Shown one piece after another: positions 17,558-25,622 of a DNA stretch of 47,084 nucleotides (within the stretch, counting starts at the first letter, position 1; each line of letters begins with the position of its first letter). Origin of the DNA: a bacterium endosymbiont of Bathymodiolus sp. 5 South. GTDB lineage: Bacteria > Pseudomonadota > Gammaproteobacteria > PS1 > Pseudothioglobaceae. The position numbers and the translations under genes are program-made. Under the pieces are notes generated by a model. That model was not told where the DNA came from. It did no database searches and was given only the letters and a program-made list of their open reading frames with translations. The stretch covers positions 1 through 47,084 of the forward strand of contig NZ_FQTR01000003.1 in the NCBI RefSeq assembly GCF_900128535.1. The letters run 5' to 3'.

Positions 17558-18397
17558 TTATTTGATATGGTTTAGGATATTATTAAGTTCATCTTCAGAT
17601 TGATAATGAATAATAATTCTACCTTTGTTATCATTGTCTTTAATCTCAGTTTTTGAGTTAAGTTTTTTGCTTAAAGAATCCATATGTATTTTAATATGAG
17701 GTTCAATTGTATTAGATATAGCCGGCTTTGGATTTAGCACTCTTTTAACCAATTCTTCCGTTTGGCGCACAGACAAAGATTTTTGCACGACCTGATTGCC
17801 AACTTCAAACTGTTGCTCATTGCTCAAGGGTAGCAAGGCACGCCCATGGCCCATTTCTATATCGCCATTACTGAGTAATTGCTTGGCATTATCGCCCAGT
17901 TGCAATAGGCGGATTAAATTACTAACGCTAGAACGAGAACGACCGACCACATGTGAGATTTCCTCATGTGTCATTTTAAAATCTTCAATTAACTGGCGTA
18001 GTGCTTTGGCTTCTTCAAGTGGCGTTAGTGCCTCACGCTGGATATTTTCAATCAGACCAATGGCTAAGGCAACTTGGTCGTTAATTTCACGAACAATGAC
18101 TGGGACTGTTGTTAGTCCAGCAATCTTAGCGGCGCGCCAGCGTCGTTCTCCAGCGATGATTTCATATTTATCGTAGGTAATTTTGCGAGCAACTAGCGGC
18201 TGAATAATACCTTGCGCTGAGATTGAGTTAGCAAGTTCGTTTAGCGTATCAGGGTTAATATCATCTCTGGGCTGGAATTGACCACGCTGCAACTCATTAA
18301 CGCCTAAGATTTTGAGGTTGTTATCGGATTTTTCGTTGCTGGATGCTTGTCCTAGTAAGATATCTAATCCACGACCTAATTTTGAAGAGTTTGCCAT
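17558..18397 (-). CDS. parB: Chromosome-partitioning protein ParB
   Basis: Binds parS sites and spreads, working with ParA in origin segregation. It starts with the conserved SKLGRGLDILLGQ and has the CTPase/nuclease-like N-terminal domain with the GERRWRAAKIAGL motif, followed by an HTH (THEEISHVVGRSRSSVSNLIRLLQL). The length of 279 aa is typical of chromosomal ParB. It lies 2 bases after parA in the same leftward operon. No parS sequence was noticed nearby. Confidence 0.95.
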   Translation of the reverse strand: MANSSKLGRGLDILLGQASSNEKSDNNLKILGVNELQRGQFQPRDDINPDTLNELANSISAQGIIQPLVARKITYDKYEIIAGERRWRAAKIAGLTTVPVIVREINDQVALAIGLIENIQREALTPLEEAKALRQLIEDFKMTHEEISHVVGRSRSSVSNLIRLLQLGDNAKQLLSNGDIEMGHGRALLPLSNEQQFEVGNQVVQKSLSVRQTEELVKRVLNPKPAISNTIEPHIKIHMDSLSKKLNSKTEIKDNDNKGRIIIHYQSEDELNNILNHIK

Positions 18398-18399
18398 AC

Positions 18400-19173
18400 T
18401 TAATTTAACATTTTTTGTTTTCCAACAATCTCACTTGCCAGTGAAACATAGGAAATTGCACCTTTGGAGGATCTTGCGTAATTAATTGCCGCTTGACCGA
18501 AACTTGGTGCTTCTGCTAATTTTATATTTCTAGGGATAATGGTTTTAAATACTTTTTTTGAAAAGTATTGTTGTAGTTGTACTGAAACTTCATTTGACAG
18601 TCTATTGCGTGTGTCATACATAGTTCTTATTAAGCCGGTGATTTCTAAATCAGGGTTGGTGGTTGCCTGAATTCTTTCAATCGTTTGTATGAGTGCACTA
18701 AGACCTTCTAATGCATAATACTCGCATTGCATTGGAATAAGAATACCATCAGATGCAGTAAATGCATTAATAGTCAGCATATTTAGTGAAGGCGGACAGT
18801 CAATAATAATGTAATCGTATTTGTTGCTAACTTTGGCAAGCGCTTCTTTTAATAGATATTCTGAGTTGCCGTTTCTTATTAAGGCAATTTCAGCGGCGAT
18901 TAAATCGGTATTGGAAGGAATAACATCAATTTTTACTTTGTCTGAATGCATAATAGCATCTTCAATGCTACATTCGCCTAATAATAATTCGCAAGTGGAT
19001 TTTTTTAAGTCGTGTTTATTGATGCCGCAACCCATTGTCGCATTGCCTTGTGGGTCAATATCAACCATTAATACACGCTTCCTGATAGCTCGAAGTGCAG
19101 CACTTAGATTGACTGCGGTCGTCGTCTTGCCAACGCCCCCTTTTTGATTTGCAACTGAAAAAACGACGGACAT
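18400..19173 (-). CDS. parA: Chromosome-partitioning ATPase ParA/Soj
   Basis: Deviant Walker ATPase that moves ParB-parS complexes over the nucleoid. The Walker A motif KGGVGKTTTAVNLS starts near residue 11; MVDIDPQGNAT and DYIIIDCPPSLNMLT give the A' and B motifs. At 257 aa with no N-terminal HTH it is of the chromosomal Soj type. Its ATG overlaps the ctpA stop by one base. parAB usually sits next to gidAB near the origin; here it follows a protease gene. Confidence 0.95.
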   Translation of the reverse strand: MSVVFSVANQKGGVGKTTTAVNLSAALRAIRKRVLMVDIDPQGNATMGCGINKHDLKKSTCELLLGECSIEDAIMHSDKVKIDVIPSNTDLIAAEIALIRNGNSEYLLKEALAKVSNKYDYIIIDCPPSLNMLTINAFTASDGILIPMQCEYYALEGLSALIQTIERIQATTNPDLEITGLIRTMYDTRNRLSNEVSVQLQQYFSKKVFKTIIPRNIKLAEAPSFGQAAINYARSSKGAISYVSLASEIVGKQKMLN

Positions 19174-20534
19174 TACTTTTGTAATACTGTCAGCGCTTTA
19201 AGTAAGTTGCGTGCTTCATGCACAAAATAATCTTTTTCAAGTCTTTCAAGTACCTTTTTATCTGTCTCTGTTTTCTTCTTATCTTGTGCATCTAAGATTT
19301 CTTTAGAAGACAATTTAGAAGGATCTTCCACTTCCAAATGACCATCCAAATCACTTTCTTTGGTGTTGGTGATTTCGTCTTTCTTTTCATCCTCTAGACT
19401 GATATTTTTCAGTTCAACATCAGGCACAATACCTTTAGCTTGAATAGAGCGCCCGTTTGGCGTGTAGTATCTTGCAGTGGTGATTTTAAGTCCGTAACCA
19501 CCTTCAAGCTCAAGAATAGTTTGCACTGAGCCTTTACCGAATGAAGTCTTACCCATGATGATTGCGCGTTTATGGTCTTGCAATGCACCTGAAACAATCT
19601 CTGAGGCTGAAGCAGAGCCTTCATTAATTAAGACTACCATTGGTGCACCATTTAATACATCGCCTGGGTCGGCGCTAAATTTAATGTTGTTGTTTTTAAG
19701 TCTACTCTTGGTATAAACAATCAAGCCAGCATCATCAAGGAATAGATTAGAAATATCAACTGCACCATCTAAAATACCCCCTGGGTTGTTTCTTAAATCA
19801 AGAATGAGCGATTTTAAATCACCTTTGTTTTCATCAACTAGGCGCTTAAGGGTTTCTTGTAATAAATTAGCGCTTGGTTTTTGAAAACTGGAAACACGAA
19901 CATAACCAATGCCATCTTTAAGTAAGTAGCCTTTGACTGAGATAATGGTGATAATTTCGCGAGTAATTTTTACCACGAATGGCTTGGTATTTTTACGCAC
20001 AATCGTAACTTTAATATCGCTACCTGGCTTACCACGCATCAATTTAACGCCATCCTCTAACGACATACCGTTGACAGGTTTGTTACCAATTTTAACAATC
20101 TTATCACCCGCTTGAATGCCAGCTTTATAAGCAGGAGTGTCATCAATCGGTGAGATGACTTGAATAAGATTGTCTTTTTTGTTGATGACGATACCCAATC
20201 CGCCAAACTTACCCGATGCACTTTCTAATAAAGACTTTTGCGCTTTTGGCTCTAAATAAGTCGAGTGTGGGTCTAAGCCACTCACCATACCTTTGATGGC
20301 GTTGGTGAATAGTTTTTTATTGTCAACATCTTCCACATACAGTCTTTTAATCTGACTGTAAACTTGGGTAAATGCTTCAAGATCACTGAAAAATGCTTCT
20401 AACTTTTGTTTTTCTGTGGTAGTTAGTTTTTTACTTTCCGCGTTTTTTTCTGTGGCATTACAGGCGCTAAGTACAAAAAAAGTACAAAAAATTATTAGAG
20501 ATAACGGGTGTTTTAAGGGATTCAAGAAAATCAT
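19173..20534 (-). CDS. ctpA: Carboxyl-terminal processing protease (S41), lipoprotein
   Basis: Periplasmic S41-family protease. A type II signal with lipobox VLSAC puts the lipidated Cys at residue 25. A PDZ domain follows (~105-185; KFGGLGIVINKK, AGDKIVKIG), then the protease core with the catalytic dyad: Ser (probably S309) in NEGSASASEIVSG and Lys K334 in SFGKGSVQT. The C-terminus is charged and repetitive in K, D and E (380-430). In Proteobacteria such enzymes trim lipoproteins and regulate cell-wall hydrolases; the exact substrates cannot be told from sequence. It is the first gene of the ctpA-parA-parB unit and is divergent from the mlaC-like gene. Confidence 0.93.
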   Translation of the reverse strand: MIFLNPLKHPLSLIIFCTFFVLSACNATEKNAESKKLTTTEKQKLEAFFSDLEAFTQVYSQIKRLYVEDVDNKKLFTNAIKGMVSGLDPHSTYLEPKAQKSLLESASGKFGGLGIVINKKDNLIQVISPIDDTPAYKAGIQAGDKIVKIGNKPVNGMSLEDGVKLMRGKPGSDIKVTIVRKNTKPFVVKITREIITIISVKGYLLKDGIGYVRVSSFQKPSANLLQETLKRLVDENKGDLKSLILDLRNNPGGILDGAVDISNLFLDDAGLIVYTKSRLKNNNIKFSADPGDVLNGAPMVVLINEGSASASEIVSGALQDHKRAIIMGKTSFGKGSVQTILELEGGYGLKITTARYYTPNGRSIQAKGIVPDVELKNISLEDEKKDEITNTKESDLDGHLEVEDPSKLSSKEILDAQDKKKTETDKKVLERLEKDYFVHEARNLLKALTVLQK

Positions 20535-20617
20535 AATATAATTATTCGTTTAATAAAGGATATAATAACAAGGTTGTGAATTTTACTTGTTTTATTTGTT
20601 AGATAATGGAGAAAAAT

Positions 20618-21235
20618 ATGAAAAAATTAAATATAATTCTATTGGTATTTAGTATGTTGGTGTCATCGCTTGTGTTTGCCTATGAGAATCCCTCTTTTTA
20701 TGAAGCGGCAACAAACGAAACGCCAATACTAAAAGATAGCCCTGTTAAAGCGATACAAACAACTATCATTAAACTCAATCAATTAACCAATGTAGCTACT
20801 TACTCGCCACAAATGATGGGTTTCCTTGTTAATCGGGAAATTACACCGTTATTTGATTTTGAGTATATTGCTGATGAAGTCTTGTCAGCGAGCCATGTAA
20901 ATCTAAATAACGAAGAAGTTGAATATTTTGCTAATTCATTGAGGCAAAATGTTATCAACACCTTGTTAACGAAATTAGCACAAGGTCGTTCAAGTTCGCT
21001 TGATTTTGTTTATGCAAGACCAATGGATGGTAATATGATTGTTGTTAGATTAAACGCCAAGGGTTATTCTAGATACGGTTTTAATGTTGATTTGTCCTTC
21101 CACAAAAGCAAATCAGGTAAATGGCAGATTTTTGATGTGGCACTTGGGCACGACAATTTGATTAATTACTATCAAAGAATGGTATTGATTAAAGTAAGAA
21201 GATATGGCGTGTATGGTATGTTAGGTAGAATTTAA
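20618..21235 (+). CDS. MlaC/Ttg2D-family periplasmic protein (paralogue outside mla operon)
   Basis: Signal peptide KKLNIILLVFSMLVSSLVFA, then a ~180-residue domain with the MlaC/Ttg2D pattern (ITPLFDFEYIADEVL; WQIFDVALGHDNLINYYQRM), which binds phospholipids in the periplasm. A second, more typical copy lies next to murA at 43056. The ATG at 20618 is preferred to 20606 because GGAG at 20608-20611 then serves as Shine-Dalgarno. A regulator of the ArsR family follows after 11 bases, suggesting an inducible function different from housekeeping lipid transport (inference). Confidence 0.78.
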   Translation: MKKLNIILLVFSMLVSSLVFAYENPSFYEAATNETPILKDSPVKAIQTTIIKLNQLTNVATYSPQMMGFLVNREITPLFDFEYIADEVLSASHVNLNNEEVEYFANSLRQNVINTLLTKLAQGRSSSLDFVYARPMDGNMIVVRLNAKGYSRYGFNVDLSFHKSKSGKWQIFDVALGHDNLINYYQRMVLIKVRRYGVYGMLGRI

Positions 21236-21246
21236 AAAACAAAATT

Positions 21247-21552
21247 ATGATGAAATTATTAGAAAAAGATGAAGATATTAATAAGGCAACCAAAGCGCTA
21301 AAAGCGATGGCACACCCCCTGCGTTTAAAGATTTTATGTGTATTGAAGAGTGATGAATTACCAGTGTTAGAAATTGTAGAGCAAGTTGGCTCTTCTCAGT
21401 CTAACATTTCTCAGCATATTGATATCCTGAGAACCAAAGGTATTATTGAATCACGGCGTGATGGTAATAAGATTTTATGCAAAGTAAAAGATGAGAAAAT
21501 TTTGAAATTAGTTGCCAATATGCAAGCGGTTTTTTGTTCTAAAAACGACTAA
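21247..21552 (+). CDS. ArsR-family winged-helix repressor
   Basis: A 101-aa regulator with the ArsR fold: KALKAMAHPLRLKILCVL, recognition helix SSQSNISQHIDILRTKGII, and wing ESRRDGNKILCKV. The metal-binding ELCVCDL motif of arsenic sensors is absent. Three Cys residues remain (in ILCVL, ILCKV and near the C-terminus), reminiscent of the Cys-pair sulfide/persulfide sensors of this family (BigR/SqrR type), though the exact pattern was not verified. It follows the MlaC-like gene by 11 bases, probably co-transcribed. Confidence 0.85.
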   Translation: MMKLLEKDEDINKATKALKAMAHPLRLKILCVLKSDELPVLEIVEQVGSSQSNISQHIDILRTKGIIESRRDGNKILCKVKDEKILKLVANMQAVFCSKND

Positions 21553-21572
21553 TTTAAACACTTTTGTATACT

Positions 21573-21723
21573 GAGACCTTTGCATAAATATGAATAATCA
21601 TCAAAATGCCATTTTTCACCAACTTGACAATTTTATGAACTTTGCTATGACTGTATTTCATAAAATCACCAAGTCGGCAAAACTTGTCATTTTGCTAATC
21701 ATCCCTACTTATGCAAAAGTCTC
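21573..21723. mobile_element. MITE-like element 1 (151 bp)
   Basis: Non-coding element bounded by inverted repeats GAGACCTTTGCATAA (left) and its near-perfect complement TTATGCAAAAGTCTC-like end (right, 1-2 mismatches in ~15). It is flanked on both sides by ATACT (21568-21572 and 21724-21728), a plausible target duplication. The interior is itself an imperfect inverted repeat. The ends match the second element at 35416 and the left end of the transposase-bearing element at 46900, so it is probably a non-autonomous derivative of that IS. Confidence 0.8.
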
Positions 21724-21740
21724 ATACTAATACTAATTAT

Positions 21741-21817
21741 GCGCTCGTAGCTCAATTGGATAGAGTCTTGGCCTCCGAAGCCAAATGTTGGGTGTTCAAA
21801 TCACCTCGAGCGCACCA
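21741..21817 (+). tRNA. tRNA-Arg (anticodon CCG)
   Basis: A 77-nt cloverleaf: acceptor arms GCGCTCG and CGAGCGC pair fully, D-arm GCTCAATTGGATAGAGT, anticodon stem TTGGC/GCCAA around loop CTCCGAA (anticodon CCG, reading CGG), T-loop GTTCAAATC, and an encoded 3' CCA at 21815-21817. The lgt start codon follows only 6 bases later, so the tRNA and lgt are probably transcribed together and separated by processing. Confidence 0.95.
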
Positions 21818-21823
21818 TACTAT

Positions 21824-22597
21824 ATGACATACCCTGATATCAATCCAATCGCATTAGACTTAGGCTTTGTCCAGATTTACTGGTACGGCATAATGTATCT
21901 ATTGGCTTTTTTGAGTGCTTACTTATTGGCAAGTTATCGCACTAAGCAACTGAATGATTGGAGCAAACAGCAAGTAGAAGATATGATTTTCTACGGCGCC
22001 ATAGGTGTTGTTTTTGGCGGTCGTATAGGTTATATGTTGTTTTATAATTTTGCTGCTTTGTTGTCAGACCCATTGTCTATCTTGGCTGTGCAAGATGGCG
22101 GCATGTCATTTCATGGTGGATTTTTAGGCGTGTTGTTGGGGATGGCATTATTTAATCGTAAATACAACAAAACCTTTTTTGCGACGATGGATTTTGTTGC
22201 ACCACTTGTACCGTTAGGTTTAGGTTTTGGTCGACTGGGTAATTTTATCAATAGCGAGCTTTGGGGTAAGGTAACCACGAGTCCGTTTGGGCTCTATATT
22301 CAAGAGCAGGGTGTTGCGCGCTATCCATCACAATTGTATGAAGCCTTTTTAGAAGGCTTGGTATTATTCGTCGTTCTGTGGATATTTAGCAAGAAACCGC
22401 GTGCACCGATGACAATTTCTGCGTTATTTTTAATTTTGTATGGGTTGTTTAGATTTATAATTGAGTTTGTTAGAGTGCCTGATGTGCAGTTGGGTTATCT
22501 GGCATTTGGCTGGCTTACTATGGGGCAGTTATTAAGTTTACCAATGGTCATGTTGGGCATCTACTTACTTTTAAAAGCCAACAGAGCGTTGAGATGA
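21824..22597 (+). CDS. lgt: Prolipoprotein diacylglyceryl transferase
   Basis: Inner-membrane enzyme that transfers diacylglycerol to the lipobox Cys of prelipoproteins. Several hydrophobic helices are visible, plus MSFHGGFLGVL and the Lgt signature GFGRLGNFINSELWG. At 257 aa it is near the usual length. The ATG at 21824 is chosen because the longer in-frame extension (from 21785) lies inside tRNA-Arg. No Shine-Dalgarno fits between the tRNA CCA and the ATG. The stop overlaps the thyA start by ATGA. Confidence 0.94.
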   Translation: MTYPDINPIALDLGFVQIYWYGIMYLLAFLSAYLLASYRTKQLNDWSKQQVEDMIFYGAIGVVFGGRIGYMLFYNFAALLSDPLSILAVQDGGMSFHGGFLGVLLGMALFNRKYNKTFFATMDFVAPLVPLGLGFGRLGNFINSELWGKVTTSPFGLYIQEQGVARYPSQLYEAFLEGLVLFVVLWIFSKKPRAPMTISALFLILYGLFRFIIEFVRVPDVQLGYLAFGWLTMGQLLSLPMVMLGIYLLLKANRALR

Positions 22598-23448
22598 AAG
22601 CATATATTGATATTGGCAGACGAATCTTAGACGAAGGTGTATGGCTGTCTAATGTGCGTACTGGGCAAAAAACCTTGGCCATTATTGGCACCACCTTTGA
22701 ATATGACTTGTCTGCTGGCACAGTGCCAGTGGTTACCACCAAACAGCTCTTTTGGAAATTAGCCATTGCTGAAATGTTGGGTTATATTCGTGGCTATCAA
22801 AGTGCAGCTCAATTTAGAGCATTGGGTTGCAACACTTGGAATGCCAATGCTAATAAAAACCAAGCATGGTTAGATAACCCGCATAGAAAAGGTGAAGATG
22901 ATATGGGGCTTTGTTACGGTGTGATTGGTCGTGCTTTCCCTGGTATTGAAGACGATGAGCCACTGGACCAATACAAAAAGATTGTGAGTGATTTATCTCG
23001 TGGTATTGACGACAGGCGTGAAATTATGACCTTCAATCACCCTAATCTTATTCATCGTGCATGTTTGCCAGCGTGTTTGCACACGCATCACTTTAATTTA
23101 TTAGGCGATGATTTGTATCTTGAGAGTTATCAGCGTAGTAGTGATTATGTACTTGGGCAGCCATTTAATCATTTTCAAGTGGCGTTTTTATTATTAATTA
23201 CCGCGCAAATTACGGGCAAGAAGGCTAAGAAGATGCGTCACCATTTGTCAAATGTACATCTGTACGAAAATCAAGTTGAAATTTTTAAAAATGAGCAGAT
23301 GAATCGTGAGCCATTACCTCTGCCAAAACTTAACATCAATCCAGAAATTAAAACCTTGCAAGATTTAGAAACTTGGGTGACAATTGATGATTTTGAACTG
23401 CTTGATTATGAGCATCATCCAGCAGTGAAATACCCATTCACAGTATGA
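22594..23448 (+). CDS. thyA: Thymidylate synthase (divergent ThyA)
   Basis: Methylates dUMP to dTMP with methylene-tetrahydrofolate. The nucleophile Cys is C161 in [10 protein letters not shown]; the phosphate/dUMP motif [16 protein letters not shown] and HLYENQVE follow. Compared with E. coli ThyA, the residue after the catalytic Cys is Leu rather than His and the following FFQF-like segment reads THHF. The 80-120 segment ([19 protein letters not shown]) is also unlike standard ThyA. At 284 aa it is ~20 residues longer than the E. coli enzyme. It overlaps lgt and yjdM by 4 bases each. Confidence 0.9.
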   Translation: MKAYIDIGRRILDEGVWLSNVRTGQKTLAIIGTTFEYDLSAGTVPVVTTKQLFWKLAIAEMLGYIRGYQSAAQFRALGCNTWNANANKNQAWLDNPHRKGEDDMGLCYGVIGRAFPGIEDDEPLDQYKKIVSDLSRGIDDRREIMTFNHPNLIHRACLPACLHTHHFNLLGDDLYLESYQRSSDYVLGQPFNHFQVAFLLLITAQITGKKAKKMRHHLSNVHLYENQVEIFKNEQMNREPLPLPKLNINPEIKTLQDLETWVTIDDFELLDYEHHPAVKYPFTV

Positions 23449-23774
23449 ACCTACCTCAATGCCCAAAATGCAGTTCCAAATATGTTTATGAAGATGGCAA
23501 TCTTTTGGTGTGTCCTGAGTGTGCTTACGAGTTCTCAGTGGATGATTTAGACGAGAAAGAGCGTGTTATTAAAGATGCAAATGGCAATGTTTTGAAGGAT
23601 GGCGATACAGTAAGCGTTATCAAAGATTTAAAAATTAAAGGCTCTCAATCGGTGGTGAAAGTGGGCACTAAAGTTAAAAATATTCGCCTGTGTGATGGCG
23701 ACCACGATATTGATTGTAAAATTCCAAGCTTTGGTGGAATGAAGCTTAAATCCGAATTTGTCAAGAAAGTATAG
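23445..23774 (+). CDS. yjdM: YjdM/PhnA-family zinc-ribbon protein
   Basis: A 109-aa protein with an N-terminal zinc ribbon ([21 protein letters not shown], two CxxC pairs at 6-9 and 24-27) and the compact C-terminal domain typical of YjdM, historically called PhnA. The name suggests phosphonate use, but the molecular role in most bacteria is unknown. The ATG overlaps the thyA stop, and its own stop abuts that of the convergent thioredoxin gene with no spacer. Confidence 0.9.
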   Translation: MNLPQCPKCSSKYVYEDGNLLVCPECAYEFSVDDLDEKERVIKDANGNVLKDGDTVSVIKDLKIKGSQSVVKVGTKVKNIRLCDGDHDIDCKIPSFGGMKLKSEFVKKV

Positions 23775-24806
23775 TTACTTCCAAATATCAACTGTAATCC
23801 CTTGTTCTCTTAACTTGTCAGACTTATGCTCAATATAGCGCTGAAAGTTTGACTGAGTTTTGTATGCACCTGTCAAAACATAATCCATAATGCTATGCAA
23901 GTGATACTGCTTGAAATAAGCATCTTTGCGAATAATTTCATGACCAGCCTTGTCAAAGAAAACAATGGCAGGTTTGTAGGTAAGTTTTAACGCCTCATAC
24001 CAATCTTTGGCGGTGGTGCGCTGGCCTGATGGGGTAATCAATTTTTCATTAGACAGAGCATCCAAACGCACGACTTGCATTTGTTGTAAGTAGTCTTGTG
24101 TTTGCTTTAATGGCATTAATTGAGTATGAAAAAAATCACATTGCGTGCAGTTTGGTTCTTCAAAAAAGACAGCTAAAACTTTTTGTGCTGGTCGGTTTTT
24201 GCTCCGCATTAATAAATGCGGAGGTGAGGCAAAGATTGTATGCGAGTTAAGCTTACCAGTCTTGTTTTTCTTTAACTTGTTAAGGTAGTCGGCGTAAGAT
24301 TCTGTGAGATAGACTTGGCTGGCAATATAATCTAGCGTGGTGTGCATTTTATCAATAGATTGATAACCATTGAGTCTGAGTAGAGTTCTCCCCTGAGGAT
24401 TTAAAAAAACAAGGGTAGGGGTAAACTGGATTTTCATATGTGCTGAAAATTCCTTTTCAGTAAAATCTTTACCTGTCCAATCGCTCAAAGTTGTATCGCC
24501 CCACATATTGATTTCAATCACATCAAAATCTTTTTGTAATTTGGCAACTAATTTCTTATCATGAAAGTTATCTTTGACTAATTTAGCGCAGTAAGGGCAG
24601 CCATTTTGATGAAAATAAATCATGACGTGACGACCTTTGTCATAGGCTTCTTCTAAGTCTTCAGAAAAATCCATAAAGGTTGTTTTGAACCAGTCAGGCA
24701 AAATATCAATGGTTTCTGCACCTAAAAAATCCCCTTGTTTGAGCACTTCTTGAGCAACAGACATGGATGAAAGACATAAAGAAAATATTAGAAATACAAT
24801 GCGCAT
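23775..24806 (-). CDS. Periplasmic double-thioredoxin protein, SoxW-like
   Basis: A 343-aa exported protein: signal peptide RIVFLIFSLCLSSMSVAQ, then two thioredoxin-fold domains. The first has CPYC at 70-73 (FHQNGCPYCAKL) and the cis-Pro segment KIQFTPTLVF. The second has CTQC near residue 218 (FFEEPNCTQCDFF) and LTYKPAIVFF. Such thioredoxins act in reductive thiol chemistry in the periplasm; in sulfur oxidisers SoxW-type proteins reduce Sox intermediates. No sox genes are in the window, so the SoxW link is inference from fold and organism type. Confidence 0.82.
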   Translation of the reverse strand: MRIVFLIFSLCLSSMSVAQEVLKQGDFLGAETIDILPDWFKTTFMDFSEDLEEAYDKGRHVMIYFHQNGCPYCAKLVKDNFHDKKLVAKLQKDFDVIEINMWGDTTLSDWTGKDFTEKEFSAHMKIQFTPTLVFLNPQGRTLLRLNGYQSIDKMHTTLDYIASQVYLTESYADYLNKLKKNKTGKLNSHTIFASPPHLLMRSKNRPAQKVLAVFFEEPNCTQCDFFHTQLMPLKQTQDYLQQMQVVRLDALSNEKLITPSGQRTTAKDWYEALKLTYKPAIVFFDKAGHEIIRKDAYFKQYHLHSIMDYVLTGAYKTQSNFQRYIEHKSDKLREQGITVDIWK

Positions 24807-24896
24807 GCGTTGATTGTAGTCCTAAAGTTAAGCCAATGCAAATTTGGGGTTAAATACCACTAAAAAATATTTAACTGCTAAGCTAGAAAAGTCTTG

Positions 24897-25568
24897 CTAG
24901 ACTGCATTAACACTTTCAATGCCTTTTTGTGGCAAAAATAGTCCACAACCTAGTAGGCGATGCTTGCCAATGCCTATTTCTTGGAGTTTGACAGATTCTG
25001 CTTTTCTGAGGTCGGCTATCATCAAAGAGCGTGTATGAATGGCACCTTCTGGCATTGATATTTTGCGTTTTAAACCTGCCATCATCTTTTTAGGTTGAAT
25101 ACCTAGTGCTTGAAGTTGTGTGAATGAGGTTTGTAAAAAGGTTTCTTCACTGGCATTTTTGTCACACATAATATGTTTGGCAAAAACGATTTGCATATCA
25201 CTCATCAGTTTTGACTTTAACGCCTTGACTATGTCAATCTGATAGTCGCCTAAATTTAGTGTTTTTCCAACCAAAACCTCCGCCTCAGCTAACTTTTCTT
25301 GAGGCATTCGAATATTAAGTTTAGAGCGTTTAGAAGGGTAGTAAAAGCCAGATTCATGGTTTTGTTCCCAGCCATTGCCATCAGCCACACTAATATCAAA
25401 CACACCAGCATTGGCTTCTTTTAGCCAAGGTAGGTGTTTGAGTAATGCCTGAGACAGAAAATAAGCATGGTCAATGGGTAAAATTTTGGCGTGAATAGTA
25501 AACACAGCATCTTGAATCGTCTCAGGAAGCGTAAAATGCTCTTCTTTAATATCTTCTTGCCAAAACAT
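24897..25568 (-). CDS. Stand-alone Cas6/Cmx6-like protein
   Basis: A 223-aa protein resembling the Cas6/Cmx6 family (type I-MYXAN-named CRISPR RNA endonucleases). The best evidence is the C-terminal glycine-rich loop GIGKHRLLGCGLFLPQKGI, the RNA-binding feature of Cas6 RAMP proteins. The N-terminal half (IHAKILPIDHAYFLSQALL; SGFYYPSKRSKLNIRMP) fits a first ferredoxin-like fold. No cas genes or repeat array exist in the window, so it is an orphan here. It may process other RNAs or an array elsewhere. It is divergent from rnc. Confidence 0.72.
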   Translation of the reverse strand: MFWQEDIKEEHFTLPETIQDAVFTIHAKILPIDHAYFLSQALLKHLPWLKEANAGVFDISVADGNGWEQNHESGFYYPSKRSKLNIRMPQEKLAEAEVLVGKTLNLGDYQIDIVKALKSKLMSDMQIVFAKHIMCDKNASEETFLQTSFTQLQALGIQPKKMMAGLKRKISMPEGAIHTRSLMIADLRKAESVKLQEIGIGKHRLLGCGLFLPQKGIESVNAV

Positions 25569-25622
25569 AAGAATAATTGGATTTTATAATGGCGTTAATT
25601 ATATATAGACACCTATTAAACA

